A DNA stretch of 8,805 nucleotides from an uncultured Collinsella sp. (GCA_900552755.1 USAY01000079.1:1-8805); one strand, 5' to 3'; shown: positions 1-7,382, counted from the stretch's first letter. Program-made: numbers and translations. Notes: generated from the sequence alone by a model not told the origin.

Positions 1-616
1 TCTTGCGGCATACGGCCCAATGCTCAGTGTCGACACCGTGTTCAAGACTATGGTTGTTGATCTCAATAATCTTGTGCTTGGCCTTAGCTGCCAACAGCAC
101 CTCGTCGATATCGAACGGCACGCCCGAACGCCCCGTGTGACCCAGCATGAACACCTTGGGGTGCTCCAGGGCATTGATATACATCTCGGTCGTCTGGGCC
201 AGCGTCGCGCCCTCGGCAATCTGCGGATTATGCACGCTTGCAACCAAATAATCCAAATTACGCGTAACCAAATCGAACAGCGAATGCTGACGGCTGTACG
301 AATCGCCGGCAATATCGAGCGTGACAAGAGTGTCCTCGCCAAACAGGCTTCCGTCCAGCGAAACGATATCGGCCTCGGCACCACGCAGCACCAGCACGCC
401 GCTCCAAATGCGCGGCCAGATATCCTGGTTGACAAAGAACTGGTAACTGCGCAGGTCATTGGGGCAAGCCGTAACCATAGAGCTCAAATGGTCGGCAGAT
501 CCGAGCACCTGCAGACCACGCTCTGCCGCCCAGTACACATTCTCCTCAATGGTCGAATATGCATGCGCAGAGAACATCGTATGGGTATGAATGTCACAAG
601 AAAGCAGGTAGGGCAT
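1..616 (-). CDS. PHP-domain phosphoesterase, YcdX-like (5' part only, runs off left edge)
   Basis: Partial gene read leftwards; 205 codons are visible with no stop before the window edge, so the C-terminus is missing. The protein opens with the PHP metal motif DIHTHT (H10, H12), followed by SAHAYST (H18), SADH (H43), LRGAEADI (E81), SVHNP (H129), GHTGR (H160) and KIIEINN near 183-188. These match in order the metal ligands of the PHP phosphatase family typified by E. coli YcdX, a three-metal phosphoesterase. The last expected Asp and His ligands would lie beyond the edge. The ATG start is chosen because AAGGAG sits 5 nt upstream. A possible promoter lies at 654-683, so the gene is probably transcribed separately from the aminotransferase upstream. 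The physiological substrate is unknown; histidinol-phosphatase-like activity cannot be excluded from sequence alone. Confidence 0.88.
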   Translation of the reverse strand, partial: MPYLLSCDIHTHTMFSAHAYSTIEENVYWAAERGLQVLGSADHLSSMVTACPNDLRSYQFFVNQDIWPRIWSGVLVLRGAEADIVSLDGSLFGEDTLVTLDIAGDSYSRQHSLFDLVTRNLDYLVASVHNPQIAEGATLAQTTEMYINALEHPKVFMLGHTGRSGVPFDIDEVLLAAKAKHKIIEINNHSLEHGVDTEHWAVCRK

Positions 617-653
617 CAGGTCTCCTTATCTGGCACGGCCGTCGCTTATATTC

Positions 654-683
654 ATTGTACGCATAGCCTTCGATAGTCGTAAA
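654..683 (-). promoter_or_regulatory. Candidate sigma70-type promoter for the PHP gene
   Basis: On the minus strand there is a -10 hexamer TACAAT (654-659, 5 of 6 matches) and a -35 TTTACG (678-683, 4 of 6) separated by 18 nt. Transcription would start near 647 and leave a leader of about 30 nt carrying the AAGGAG ribosome site. Inferred by consensus only. Confidence 0.35.
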
Positions 684-716
684 ACCACTCCATCCCAAAG
701 ACACAACGTCCATGAC

Positions 717-747
717 AACGGGGTCCGGCTTAACACCAAACCCCGTT
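717..747 (-). other. Intergenic hairpin between aminotransferase and PHP gene
   Basis: AACGGGGT (717-724) and ACCCCGTT (740-747) form a perfect 8-bp stem with a 15-nt loop, 35 nt past the aminotransferase stop. No T-run follows on either strand, so it is not a canonical intrinsic terminator. It could protect the 3' end of the aminotransferase mRNA, act as a weak pause, or be chance in GC-rich DNA. Confidence 0.3.
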
Positions 748-781
748 TCACGTAAAACATTGTAGGCAGAGCGCTTTACTT

Positions 782-1966
782 TTAACGATACTCGTCCGCC
801 AACTGTTTCCAAGCGGGTAGCGAATTGACAATCGTTTCGTAGCTCACGCAATAGCCCAGGCGGAACCAACCCGGCATACCAAAGCTGTCCGAGGGAACCG
901 CAAGCAACTCATACTTCTTTGCGCGCTCACAGAACGCATTCGCATCGGGCTCCAACGCTTTCACCCATAGGTAGAACGCGCCATCCGGCTCAACATAGGT
1001 GTAGCCATACTCCGCTAGTGCGTCGGTAAGCGCGGTGCGGTTGCGCGCATAGGCCTCGACATCGCTCGGCTCATCGATGCAATCGATGATTACGCGCTGG
1101 AAGAGTGCCGGTGCGCATACAAAACCCAGCGTACGGGCAGCGCCCGCAACAGCCGGCATCAGACGGGCAGCCTGCGGATTGGTGTTGGGAACCAAGATCC
1201 ACCCCACGCGCTCACCCGGCAGCGACAGCGACTTGGAATACGAGTAGCACACGATGGTGTGCTCGTAGATCGAGGGCACCCAAGGCACCTCGGCACCGTA
1301 CACGATCTCGCGGTACGGCTCATCCGAGATGAGCATAATCGGATTCTCGGGATCGCGCTGAGCGTTGGCCTCGCGCAGAACATTGGCCAGTCGCGTCAGC
1401 GTGTCGCGCGTATACACGGCGCCGGTCGGGTTATTCGGCGAGTCGATGATGACGGCAGTCGTCTTATCGGTAATCGCCTTGAGCACGTTGTCCACACTCA
1501 GCTGGAACGTATCTTCATTGGCGAGCGCCTCAACACACGTACAGCCGGCTTTCTCAATCCACACGCGATACTCCGGGAAGTACGGTGCAATGACGATAAC
1601 CTCATCGCCCGGGTTCGTAACGGCGTTGAGCGTGCAGGTGAGCGAAGCCGCGGCGCCCACGGTCATAAAGACATCCTTGCCCTCATAACTCGTACCAAAG
1701 CGGCGGTTGAGCGACTCAGCCACGGCGGTACGGCACTGCGGCAGGCCCGGTGCGGGCGTGTATCCGTGCAGCTGGTCACTCGGCAGCTCCAAGGCCTTCT
1801 TAATGGACTCCGCCACGGCAGCGGGCGCCGGAACGCTCGGGTTACCCAGCGAAAAATCGAATACATTTTCCGCACCAATCTGCGCCTTGCGCTCAAGGCC
1901 ATAGCTAAAAATCTCGCGGATGATGGAGCTTTCCGCACCGCGAGCATACATAGTTTCGTTGATCAT
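782..1966 (-). CDS. PLP-dependent class I/II aminotransferase
   Basis: A 394-aa fold-type I aminotransferase (aspartate aminotransferase superfamily), transferring an amino group from an amino acid to a 2-oxo acid in the cytoplasm. Visible landmarks are FSLGNPSVP near 38-46, SPNNPTG (176-182, with N179 as the PLP-contacting Asn), ISDEPY with D215 facing the pyridine nitrogen, SYSKSLSLPGERVG with K245 as the Schiff-base lysine, and WFRLGY with R369 placed like the carboxylate-binding Arg. Length is normal for the family. The frame stays open to 2065, but the start at 1966 is preferred: AAAGGGG precedes it by about 5 nt, the MINETMYARG start is family-like, and the longer version would run into the palindrome at 2026-2087. 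Substrate cannot be read from the sequence; aspartate, alanine or aromatic specificity are all possible. It lies downstream of the ftsH terminator, so it is probably an independent unit. Confidence 0.93.
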   Translation of the reverse strand: MINETMYARGAESSIIREIFSYGLERKAQIGAENVFDFSLGNPSVPAPAAVAESIKKALELPSDQLHGYTPAPGLPQCRTAVAESLNRRFGTSYEGKDVFMTVGAAASLTCTLNAVTNPGDEVIVIAPYFPEYRVWIEKAGCTCVEALANEDTFQLSVDNVLKAITDKTTAVIIDSPNNPTGAVYTRDTLTRLANVLREANAQRDPENPIMLISDEPYREIVYGAEVPWVPSIYEHTIVCYSYSKSLSLPGERVGWILVPNTNPQAARLMPAVAGAARTLGFVCAPALFQRVIIDCIDEPSDVEAYARNRTALTDALAEYGYTYVEPDGAFYLWVKALEPDANAFCERAKKYELLAVPSDSFGMPGWFRLGYCVSYETIVNSLPAWKQLADEYR

Positions 1967-1990
1967 CTGTTCCCCTTTCACATAGGCGCT

Positions 1991-1996
1991 ATTGTA
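1991..1996 (-). promoter_or_regulatory. Candidate -10 element for the aminotransferase
   Basis: TACAAT on the minus strand, in the context GCGTACAAT that also occurs in the PHP-gene promoter candidate. It would give a leader of about 20 nt. No good -35 hexamer is found 16-19 nt upstream, so activation or an incorrect call are both possible. Confidence 0.3.
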
Positions 1997-2025
1997 CGCT
2001 TTAGCCGAGCACAGTGCCGCAGCAA

Positions 2026-2087
2026 TGTTGATTGGGGACAGACTTAAATGCGTGAAAACGCTCATTTAAGTCTGTCCCCAATCAACA
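2026..2087. repeat. Long near-perfect palindrome, REP-like
   Basis: Arms at 2026-2050 and 2063-2087 are perfectly complementary over 25 bp. The 12-nt centre (2051-2062) contains CGT-GAAA-ACG, which adds a 3-bp stem capped by a GAAA tetraloop, leaving only a 2-nt CT bulge. The arm core is TTGGGGACAGACTTAAATG. There is no T-run at either end and a separate terminator sits 25 bp away, so it is not needed as the ftsH terminator. Its length, perfect arms and intergenic position fit a REP/MITE-type mobile palindrome; I recall GGGGACAGAC-type palindromes as common dispersed repeats, but copy number in this genome cannot be seen here. An alternative is an mRNA or DNA cruciform element controlling the aminotransferase. 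Confidence 0.75.
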
Positions 2088-2105
2088 GACAGCCCCATAT
2101 CGCTC

Positions 2106-2146
2106 AAAAGAAAAAGCCTCCGCAGGTTTCCCGGCGGAGGCTTTTG
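2106..2146 (-). terminator. Intrinsic terminator of the tilS-hpt-ftsH cluster
   Basis: GCCTCCGC (2116-2123) pairs with GCGGAGGC (2134-2141), extended by A/T pairs to a 12-bp stem with a 10-nt loop. On the minus strand it is followed by T5-C-T4, a strong U-tract, and it begins only 10 nt after the ftsH stop. In the plus direction there is a shorter TTTT-G-TT, so it may be weakly bidirectional. Confidence 0.92.
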
Positions 2147-2155
2147 TTAGAAGGA

Positions 2156-4288
2156 CTATTTGTCGGTGTCGGTATCAGCGTTGACGGCACAGTCATCGCC
2201 GGCGTCATCGGATGCGGCTTCGGCATCCTCCTGCATGGCCGCCTGCGCAAAAGCCGCGGCATCGGCCGCCAGCTCCTCCTCGCTCATGCGAGGCGCGCGC
2301 TTCTTGGTCGGCATGCCGGCCGCCTTGGCATTGCGCTCCTCCTTGGCCGCCAGGATATCGCCCTCGCGCTCAAGGTAGGCGTCCCACTCATTATCGAGCA
2401 GGGCATTCACGGCATCGCCCTCGACAGTCTCGCGCTCAAGCAGCACCTTCGCCATCAGATCGAGCTGATCGCGACGGGCGTCCAGGATCTCGACCGCACG
2501 ACGATGGGCCTCACGCATAATGCGCTGAACCTCGATATCGATACGGCGCGCCGTCTCCTCGGAGTAATCCTGGTGATCGGCGTAATCGCGACCAAGGAAC
2601 ACCTGATGTTGCGCCTCGCCAAACACTTGCGTGCCCAGCTCCTCGCTCATGCCCAGGCGCGTGACCATCTCGCGCGCCATCTTGGTTGCGCGCTCCAGAT
2701 CGTTGCTCGCGCCCGACGTAATGTCATCGCACATGAGCTCCTCGGCAACGCGACCGCCCAAGAACACGGCGAGCTCGTCGAGCATCTCGTTCTTGGTCTT
2801 GAGGAAGTGGTCCTCCTGCGGAAGCTGCAGCGTGTAGCCCAGAGCCTGACCGCGGCTGACGATCGAGATCTTGTGGACCGGATCGGAGTGCTCCAGGATG
2901 TGGCCCACCAGGGCGTGACCGCTCTCGTGGTAGGCAATCGTGGTGCGCTCGGCCTCGGTCATCACGCGACCCTTGCGCTGCGGTCCGGCAATCACGCGCT
3001 CCATCGATTCCTCGACCTCGTCCATCGAGATCACGGAACGATGACGGCGAGCGGCCAGCAGCGCAGACTCGTTGAGCAGGTTCGCTAAATCGGCACCAGT
3101 AAAGCCAACGGTCATCTGGGCGAGCTTCTCAAACTTAACGTCCTCGTCCATCGGCTTGTTCTCGGCATGCACGCGCAAAATCTGCTCGCGGCCCTTCACG
3201 TCCGGACGGTCGACCGTAACCTGACGGTCAAAACGGCCGGGACGCAGCAGCGCCGGATCCAGAATGTCGGGGCGGTTGGTGGCGGCGATCAGGATGACCG
3301 ACTCGCTCTCCTCAAAACCGTCCATCTCGACCAGCAGCTGGTTGAGCGTCTGCTCGCGCTCGTCGTGGCCGCCGCCCAAGCCGGCTCCGCGCTGACGTCC
3401 CACGGCATCGATCTCATCGATGAAGATGATCGACGGGGCCTGGGACTTGGCCTCCTTAAAGAGGTCACGCACACGGCTGGCGCCGACACCTACGAACATC
3501 TCGACAAAGTCGGAACCCGAGATGCTAAAGAACGGCACGCCCGCCTCGCCGGCAACGGCCTTGGCCAGCAGCGTTTTACCGGTGCCCGGAGGGCCAACCA
3601 GCAACACGCCACGCGGGATCTTGGCGCCCAGCTTGCGATAGCGATCCGGATCGCTCAAAAAGTCACGGATCTCCTCGAGCTCCTCGACTGCCTCGTCCAC
3701 GCCGGCAACGTCTTCAAACTTGACCTTGGGGCGTGTGGCCTCGTTGGTCTTGGCGTTGGTCTTGCCAAACTGCATGTTCCTGTTGTTGGCGCCCATCATC
3801 TGGCGCATAAAGTAGAACATGATGGCGATAAGGGCGATCGTCGGAAGCACACTCATCGCCAAGTCGCCCCAAAAATCGGGATCGTTGGTGTTGACGATGT
3901 ACTTGGTATCGGGGTGCTCCGCCATGAGCTCGGCAAGCGAATCGGAGCCGACATAGGTCGAGGAGAAGCTCTTGAGCTCGCTCGTATCGCCCTTGTCCTT
4001 CTTCGTCTTCCAGTAATGACCCGTCACGCTTCCGTCTTGAACCGTATAGGTCAGATCTTCGACGCGATCCTGCTTGATGGCGCTCACCATCTCGCTCGTC
4101 GCGAGCTTAACGGTATTGCTGGAATTGGCAAAGCCGGAGCCCATGTTAAAGAAGGCGTAGCCCAGAAGCGCGCAAGCCAAAATAAAATACAGCCAGCCCG
4201 TACGCGTGGGCTTCTTGCCTCCGGGCATCCCCGGGATCTTAGGCTCCCGGGGAGTCTGGGAATTGTTATCGTTATGGTCGTCGGGCAT
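2156..4288 (-). CDS. ftsH: ATP-dependent zinc metalloprotease FtsH
   Basis: A 710-aa membrane-anchored AAA+ protease that forms hexamers and degrades misfolded membrane proteins and regulatory proteins on the cytoplasmic face. Order of parts: a short polar N-terminus; TM1 about 31-48; an extracytoplasmic FtsH_ext domain about 52-140; TM2 about 143-162; the AAA domain with Walker A GPPGTGKT (232-239), the pore loop MFVG (264-267), Walker B IIFIDEID (287-294) and the second region of homology with arginine fingers R349 and R352; then the M41 peptidase with HESGH (454-458) and third zinc ligand D530. All catalytic residues are intact. After about residue 640 there is a 70-aa tail rich in Ala, Glu and Asp, longer than in the E. 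coli type of about 640 aa. GGAGG lies 12 nt before the ATG, inside the 3' end of hpt, and the hpt stop is 1 nt away, suggesting translational coupling. Confidence 0.98.
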   Translation of the reverse strand: MPDDHNDNNSQTPREPKIPGMPGGKKPTRTGWLYFILACALLGYAFFNMGSGFANSSNTVKLATSEMVSAIKQDRVEDLTYTVQDGSVTGHYWKTKKDKGDTSELKSFSSTYVGSDSLAELMAEHPDTKYIVNTNDPDFWGDLAMSVLPTIALIAIMFYFMRQMMGANNRNMQFGKTNAKTNEATRPKVKFEDVAGVDEAVEELEEIRDFLSDPDRYRKLGAKIPRGVLLVGPPGTGKTLLAKAVAGEAGVPFFSISGSDFVEMFVGVGASRVRDLFKEAKSQAPSIIFIDEIDAVGRQRGAGLGGGHDEREQTLNQLLVEMDGFEESESVILIAATNRPDILDPALLRPGRFDRQVTVDRPDVKGREQILRVHAENKPMDEDVKFEKLAQMTVGFTGADLANLLNESALLAARRHRSVISMDEVEESMERVIAGPQRKGRVMTEAERTTIAYHESGHALVGHILEHSDPVHKISIVSRGQALGYTLQLPQEDHFLKTKNEMLDELAVFLGGRVAEELMCDDITSGASNDLERATKMAREMVTRLGMSEELGTQVFGEAQHQVFLGRDYADHQDYSEETARRIDIEVQRIMREAHRRAVEILDARRDQLDLMAKVLLERETVEGDAVNALLDNEWDAYLEREGDILAAKEERNAKAAGMPTKKRAPRMSEEELAADAAAFAQAAMQEDAEAASDDAGDDCAVNADTDTDK

Positions 4289-4289
4289 C

Positions 4290-4838
4290 TTACGAATAAA
4301 CCTCCGGTTTCAAAATGCCCAGATACGGAAGGTTACGATAGCGCTCGGCATAGTCGAGGCCGTAGCCCACCACAAAGGCATCGGGGCAATGGGTTCCAAC
4401 ATACTTGGGCGTGATGGCCGAGACGCGGTCCTCAACGTCCTTCCACAGGAAGGCGGCGACCTCCAGCGAAGCGGGCTTGCGGCTCTCGAGGTTCTTCATC
4501 AGATACTTGAGCGTCAGGCCCGAGTCCAGAATGTCCTCGACGATCAGCACGTCGCGACCGCGGATGTCGATATCCAGGTCCTTAATGATACGCACGATAC
4601 CCGAGGACTTCACACCGTCGCCATAGCTCGAAACAGCCATGAAATCGATGTTGGTCGGCAGCTCGATCTTGCGCATCAGGTCGCCCATAAAGACCACGGC
4701 GCCGCGTAGGACCGCGATCAGCACCAGATCCTTACCCGCGTAGTCGCGCGTAATCTCCTCGCCCAGGCGAGAGACGATACCGTCGATATCCTCCTGCGTA
4801 AACAGAACCTTCTCGATATCCGGATGTTGAGAAGCCAT
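4290..4838 (-). CDS. hpt: Hypoxanthine phosphoribosyltransferase
   Basis: A 182-aa purine salvage enzyme that makes IMP (and often GMP) from hypoxanthine or guanine plus PRPP in the cytoplasm. The signature PRPP loop is VLIVEDILDSGLTL (97-110), with E101/D102 and D105 in the place of the catalytic acid/base Asp. The VLRGA segment (43-47) is the pyrophosphate-binding loop, SSYGDG (70-75) belongs to the flexible loop, K133 in FLWKD matches the purine-contacting lysine, and FVVGYGLDYAERYRNLPYLG (155-174) is the typical C-terminal block. Length is standard. AAAGGG lies 5 nt before the ATG. The tilS-hpt-ftsH order is found in many Gram-positive bacteria. hpt is separated from tilS by 147 bp, where a promoter candidate lies, and is followed by ftsH after 1 nt. 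Confidence 0.97.
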   Translation of the reverse strand: MASQHPDIEKVLFTQEDIDGIVSRLGEEITRDYAGKDLVLIAVLRGAVVFMGDLMRKIELPTNIDFMAVSSYGDGVKSSGIVRIIKDLDIDIRGRDVLIVEDILDSGLTLKYLMKNLESRKPASLEVAAFLWKDVEDRVSAITPKYVGTHCPDAFVVGYGLDYAERYRNLPYLGILKPEVYS

Positions 4839-4894
4839 GACAACCCTTTCTTGTGCTTATCGCCCACACACCGCCGTATGGACGCGAACTTCAC

Positions 4895-4924
4895 ATTCTA
4901 GCAGCGCACGGGGAATATTTTCCA
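4895..4924 (-). promoter_or_regulatory. Candidate promoter for hpt-ftsH
   Basis: On the minus strand, -10 TAGAAT (4895-4900, 5 of 6) and -35 TGGAAA (4919-4924, 4 of 6) are 18 nt apart. Transcription would start about 50 nt before hpt. A 7-bp GC hairpin (CCCGCGC 4926-4932 with GCGCGGG 4940-4946) abuts the -35; it has no T-run on either strand and is unlikely to be a tilS terminator, so tilS transcripts may read through. Confidence 0.35.
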
Positions 4925-4985
4925 GCCCGCGCACCATCAGCGCGGGAATACCGTCAACGCCGCACAGAATAGCTGGCGTAGGACG

Positions 4986-6524
4986 CTATTCCGCATCGAC
5001 CACACGAAGCAGATATGCCACGCGCGTTGCGGCCGTGCACTTAAAACGCTCGTCCGCGCGAACTCCGGCGACCCACACCACGGCACCTCCCGGCGCCGTC
5101 CTCACCATGGGCACGCCGGCGCGCTCGGAAACGGGAATGCGAGCCTCGCCTAACAAGTCGGATACTTTCTTGCTTCGGCCACTCATCCCTAACGGGCACA
5201 TCACGTCTCCCGGTGCGGGACCGTCCACCCACAGGCGCGCCAATCGCGCCTCGACAGGGATCTTGCCACGCGAGCCCGCCAGGATCCGCTCACTATCGCT
5301 GTCGGCAAAACCCAGGGCAGCCGCGTCTACCAAAGCTGTCACTTCCCCGGCAGCCGCAAGCTCACGGGCGCGACGCACGATATCGCATCCCGGCTCAACG
5401 GCCATCGGTTCTGTGACCAGCATACGTCCCCCGCCCAACGGCAAACGACCGGGTACGGTAACCCAGTCCGCGACCAGGCCCTCGCGAGCCGCCGGCGCCT
5501 TAAACGCCAGCATGCCAAACTCAATGCGTGCGTCAATCCCCGCCGGAAGCGTGACCGAGCCGGTGCCCTCGGCAACGCAGGAAAGGACTCGCTCCACATG
5601 TCGCATCTCTGGACGAGCGTCCGGATCGATGCGCTTAATCGCCAGTCGCACGATGCGCCGCGCGATTACCACCTCGGCCGCAGCAAGGCGTCTGGCATCG
5701 AGCACTAGCGCGCCCGCCGCCTCCTTGCGCAGGCAGCTTCGAAACGCCTGCGCCGACAGCTGGGATAGAAACGCGTCTTCGTCACCCAAGATCTCACAGG
5801 CGGCGCCAATCGTCTTGCACACGCTCGCATTACGCTGTGCCACCACTGGCATTACCCGATGGCGCACGTAGTTTCGCAGATACGAGATATCCTCATTGCT
5901 CTCGTCTTCACGCCACGGCTGACCATGTACCTGTAGATAGCCCACGAGCTCGCCATGAGTTAGGTCGAGCAAGGGACGCACCACGATATTCCTCCGGCGA
6001 GGAATGCTCGATAGACCAGCGGGCCCCGAACCCTTAATCGCGTTCATCAAAAACGTTTCCGCGCGATCCGAAGACGTGTGCGCGGTGCAGATACGAGCCG
6101 CCGTTCGCGGCGCCCCCGTCTGGGCGCAGAGTTCGCGAACATACCTCCGCGCCGCGGCATAGCGCACCTCGCGGGCCGCGGCCTCAATATTGCCCGACTC
6201 CCCATCAAAATAAGCGTGCTCCACACACAGCGGTAAACCATATTGCGCGCAGAGCTCACGCACAAAGGCCTCGTCGCCATCGGACGCCTTGCCGCGCAGA
6301 TGATGGTTTACATGCAGCACATGCAGGCGCTCGCGAGCAATGGGGGCAACACCGCGTCCGTCTTGGATATCCAGCTTTGATGTGCACGCCATAAGAAGCA
6401 GTGCCGTCGAGTCCGCGCCGCCTGATACCATGAGCACGACAGGAGCTGCCTGCTGCCTCGTCCGGGTCTCATCGACTGCCCCAGGCACGGCATGGTGTCC
6501 GTAATGCTGTGATACCGTTGGCAT
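4986..6524 (-). CDS. tilS: tRNA(Ile)-lysidine synthetase TilS
   Basis: A 512-aa enzyme that attaches lysine to C34 of the tRNA(Ile) with CAU anticodon, using ATP, so that it reads AUA instead of AUG; essential in most bacteria. The N-type ATP pyrophosphatase domain shows the PP-loop SGGADS (34-39), HVNHHLRG (71-78), the HTSSDRAET block (149-157) with KGSGPAGL (164-171), and the tRNA-recognition EDESN...RNYVRH region (206-222). The C-terminal TilS domain shows GDVMCPLGMSGRSKKVSDLL (439-458) and a GVRADERFK-like end. Length is at the upper end for the family, with a linker domain between 240 and 430. AAAGGAGG lies 6 nt before the ATG, an excellent ribosome site that fixes the start. The first 28 residues before the PP-loop strand are non-conserved in look. 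It starts 48 bp from the divergent hydrolase gene. Confidence 0.96.
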   Translation of the reverse strand: MPTVSQHYGHHAVPGAVDETRTRQQAAPVVLMVSGGADSTALLLMACTSKLDIQDGRGVAPIARERLHVLHVNHHLRGKASDGDEAFVRELCAQYGLPLCVEHAYFDGESGNIEAAAREVRYAAARRYVRELCAQTGAPRTAARICTAHTSSDRAETFLMNAIKGSGPAGLSSIPRRRNIVVRPLLDLTHGELVGYLQVHGQPWREDESNEDISYLRNYVRHRVMPVVAQRNASVCKTIGAACEILGDEDAFLSQLSAQAFRSCLRKEAAGALVLDARRLAAAEVVIARRIVRLAIKRIDPDARPEMRHVERVLSCVAEGTGSVTLPAGIDARIEFGMLAFKAPAAREGLVADWVTVPGRLPLGGGRMLVTEPMAVEPGCDIVRRARELAAAGEVTALVDAAALGFADSDSERILAGSRGKIPVEARLARLWVDGPAPGDVMCPLGMSGRSKKVSDLLGEARIPVSERAGVPMVRTAPGGAVVWVAGVRADERFKCTAATRVAYLLRVVDAE

Positions 6525-6552
6525 TCGCTTCCTCCTTTATTCGTCCGCACCC

Positions 6553-6562
6553 ATTGTATCCT
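6553..6562. promoter_or_regulatory. Overlapping divergent -10 candidates, tilS / metallo-hydrolase
   Basis: Only 48 bp separate the two start codons. TACAAT on the minus strand (6553-6558) is a good tilS -10. TATCCT on the plus strand (6557-6562) is a possible -10 for the hydrolase; it would start transcription within about 5 nt of its ATG and make it nearly leaderless. Neither has a convincing -35. The tilS -35 would fall within the hydrolase coding sequence. Confidence 0.3.
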
Positions 6563-6572
6563 TTGGAATCTT

Positions 6573-7382
6573 ATGTCTTGCCTGCACCTTCATATCCTCG
6601 GCAGTGGCTCTAAAGGCAACTGCGCACTCATCGAGGGCCCGCAGGGGCTCATTATGGTCGATGACGGACTGTCTCGCCGCGAGACATTAAAGCGCATGGC
6701 AGAACTGGGGCTCTCGGCAGACAACGTCTCGGCTCTTCTCATTACTCATGAGCATAGCGATCACATCAAGGGCCTCGATGTCTGGTGCAAGCACTGGCAC
6801 GGCCCCCTCTTTGCCAGCAGGGGCACTCTTTCGAGCAAAGAAAATCTTTCGCATCTGCCTGTCGAGGAATTCGATCCCGGTGACACCCTATCCATTGCCG
6901 GCATCCACGTGCAAACCTACTCAACGTCACACGATGTCATCAATCCAGTCGGCTATCGATTCGACACCCTCGATGATTCCATCGGTTTTGCCACCGACAC
7001 CGGAGAGCTATCGAGCCAAGCCATGAACACCCTCGAAGATTGTCGAGTCCTCGCACTCGAAAGCAACCACGATGTGACCATGCTGCGCGAGGGAGAATAT
7101 CCCCGCTTTCTTCAGGAGCGCATCCTGTCTGCAAGGGGACACCTCTCCAATGGCCAAGCCGCCGAAGCCGCGCGCGAACTTGTTACCGAACGCACCGAAC
7201 AGCTCATTGCCATGCATATCAGCCAAGATAACAATCGTCCGAGCCTTACCGTCAAAAGCTATGCCAAAGCTCTGACCGCAACCCTGGATGACGAGGTCGG
7301 CAGCTCCGCAACCCTTCTCCAAGGATCGCGAAAACTCTCGATACGCCCCGCAAGCCAGCATCGGCCAGTAACCATTCAATAG
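6573..7382 (+). CDS. MBL-fold metallo-hydrolase, WalJ/YycJ type
   Basis: A 269-aa metallo-beta-lactamase-fold protein, probably cytoplasmic. It has the N-terminal LGSGSKGNC signature (9-17) typical of the YycJ/WalJ group, the metal motif THEHSDH (58-64, ligands H59, H61, D63, H64), STSHD (H120), ATDTGEL (D142), the ALESNHD block (161-167), GHLSN (189-193) and MHIS (H215). All expected metal ligands are present. Members of this group have been linked to 5'-3' exonuclease activity and mismatch repair in Bacillus, and in Firmicutes the gene usually sits with the walRK two-component system; here it stands alone beside tilS. No strong Shine-Dalgarno is seen (only GGAA), consistent with a near-leaderless mRNA or low expression. 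It ends just before a strong terminator. The exact substrate is inferred from the family, not shown. Confidence 0.9.
   Translation: MSCLHLHILGSGSKGNCALIEGPQGLIMVDDGLSRRETLKRMAELGLSADNVSALLITHEHSDHIKGLDVWCKHWHGPLFASRGTLSSKENLSHLPVEEFDPGDTLSIAGIHVQTYSTSHDVINPVGYRFDTLDDSIGFATDTGELSSQAMNTLEDCRVLALESNHDVTMLREGEYPRFLQERILSARGHLSNGQAAEAARELVTERTEQLIAMHISQDNNRPSLTVKSYAKALTATLDDEVGSSATLLQGSRKLSIRPASQHRPVTIQ

Noticed and set aside
594..869. Minus-strand 91-codon frame over the aminotransferase end
   Set aside because: It overlaps the conserved C-terminus of the aminotransferase and the start of the PHP gene, and its protein shows no family features.
1967..2065. Upstream extension of the aminotransferase by 33 residues
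   Set aside because: No ribosome site precedes the start at 2065, the extra residues are encoded partly by the palindrome, and the start at 1966 has a good AAAGGGG and a family-like N-terminus.
3167..4414. Long plus-strand open frame (415 codons) opposite ftsH and hpt
   Set aside because: It is the shadow of highly conserved minus-strand genes; the translation has no recognisable domain and GC-rich codon bias keeps the opposite frame open. The same holds for the plus-strand frames at 2048-3088, 1259-2047, 4837-5871 and 20-676.
4926..4946. Terminator between tilS and hpt
   Set aside because: Only a 7-bp stem with no T-run on either strand.
7008..7379. Minus-strand 123-codon frame inside the metallo-hydrolase
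   Set aside because: Antisense shadow of a gene with complete metal-binding motifs; no ribosome site or known domain.
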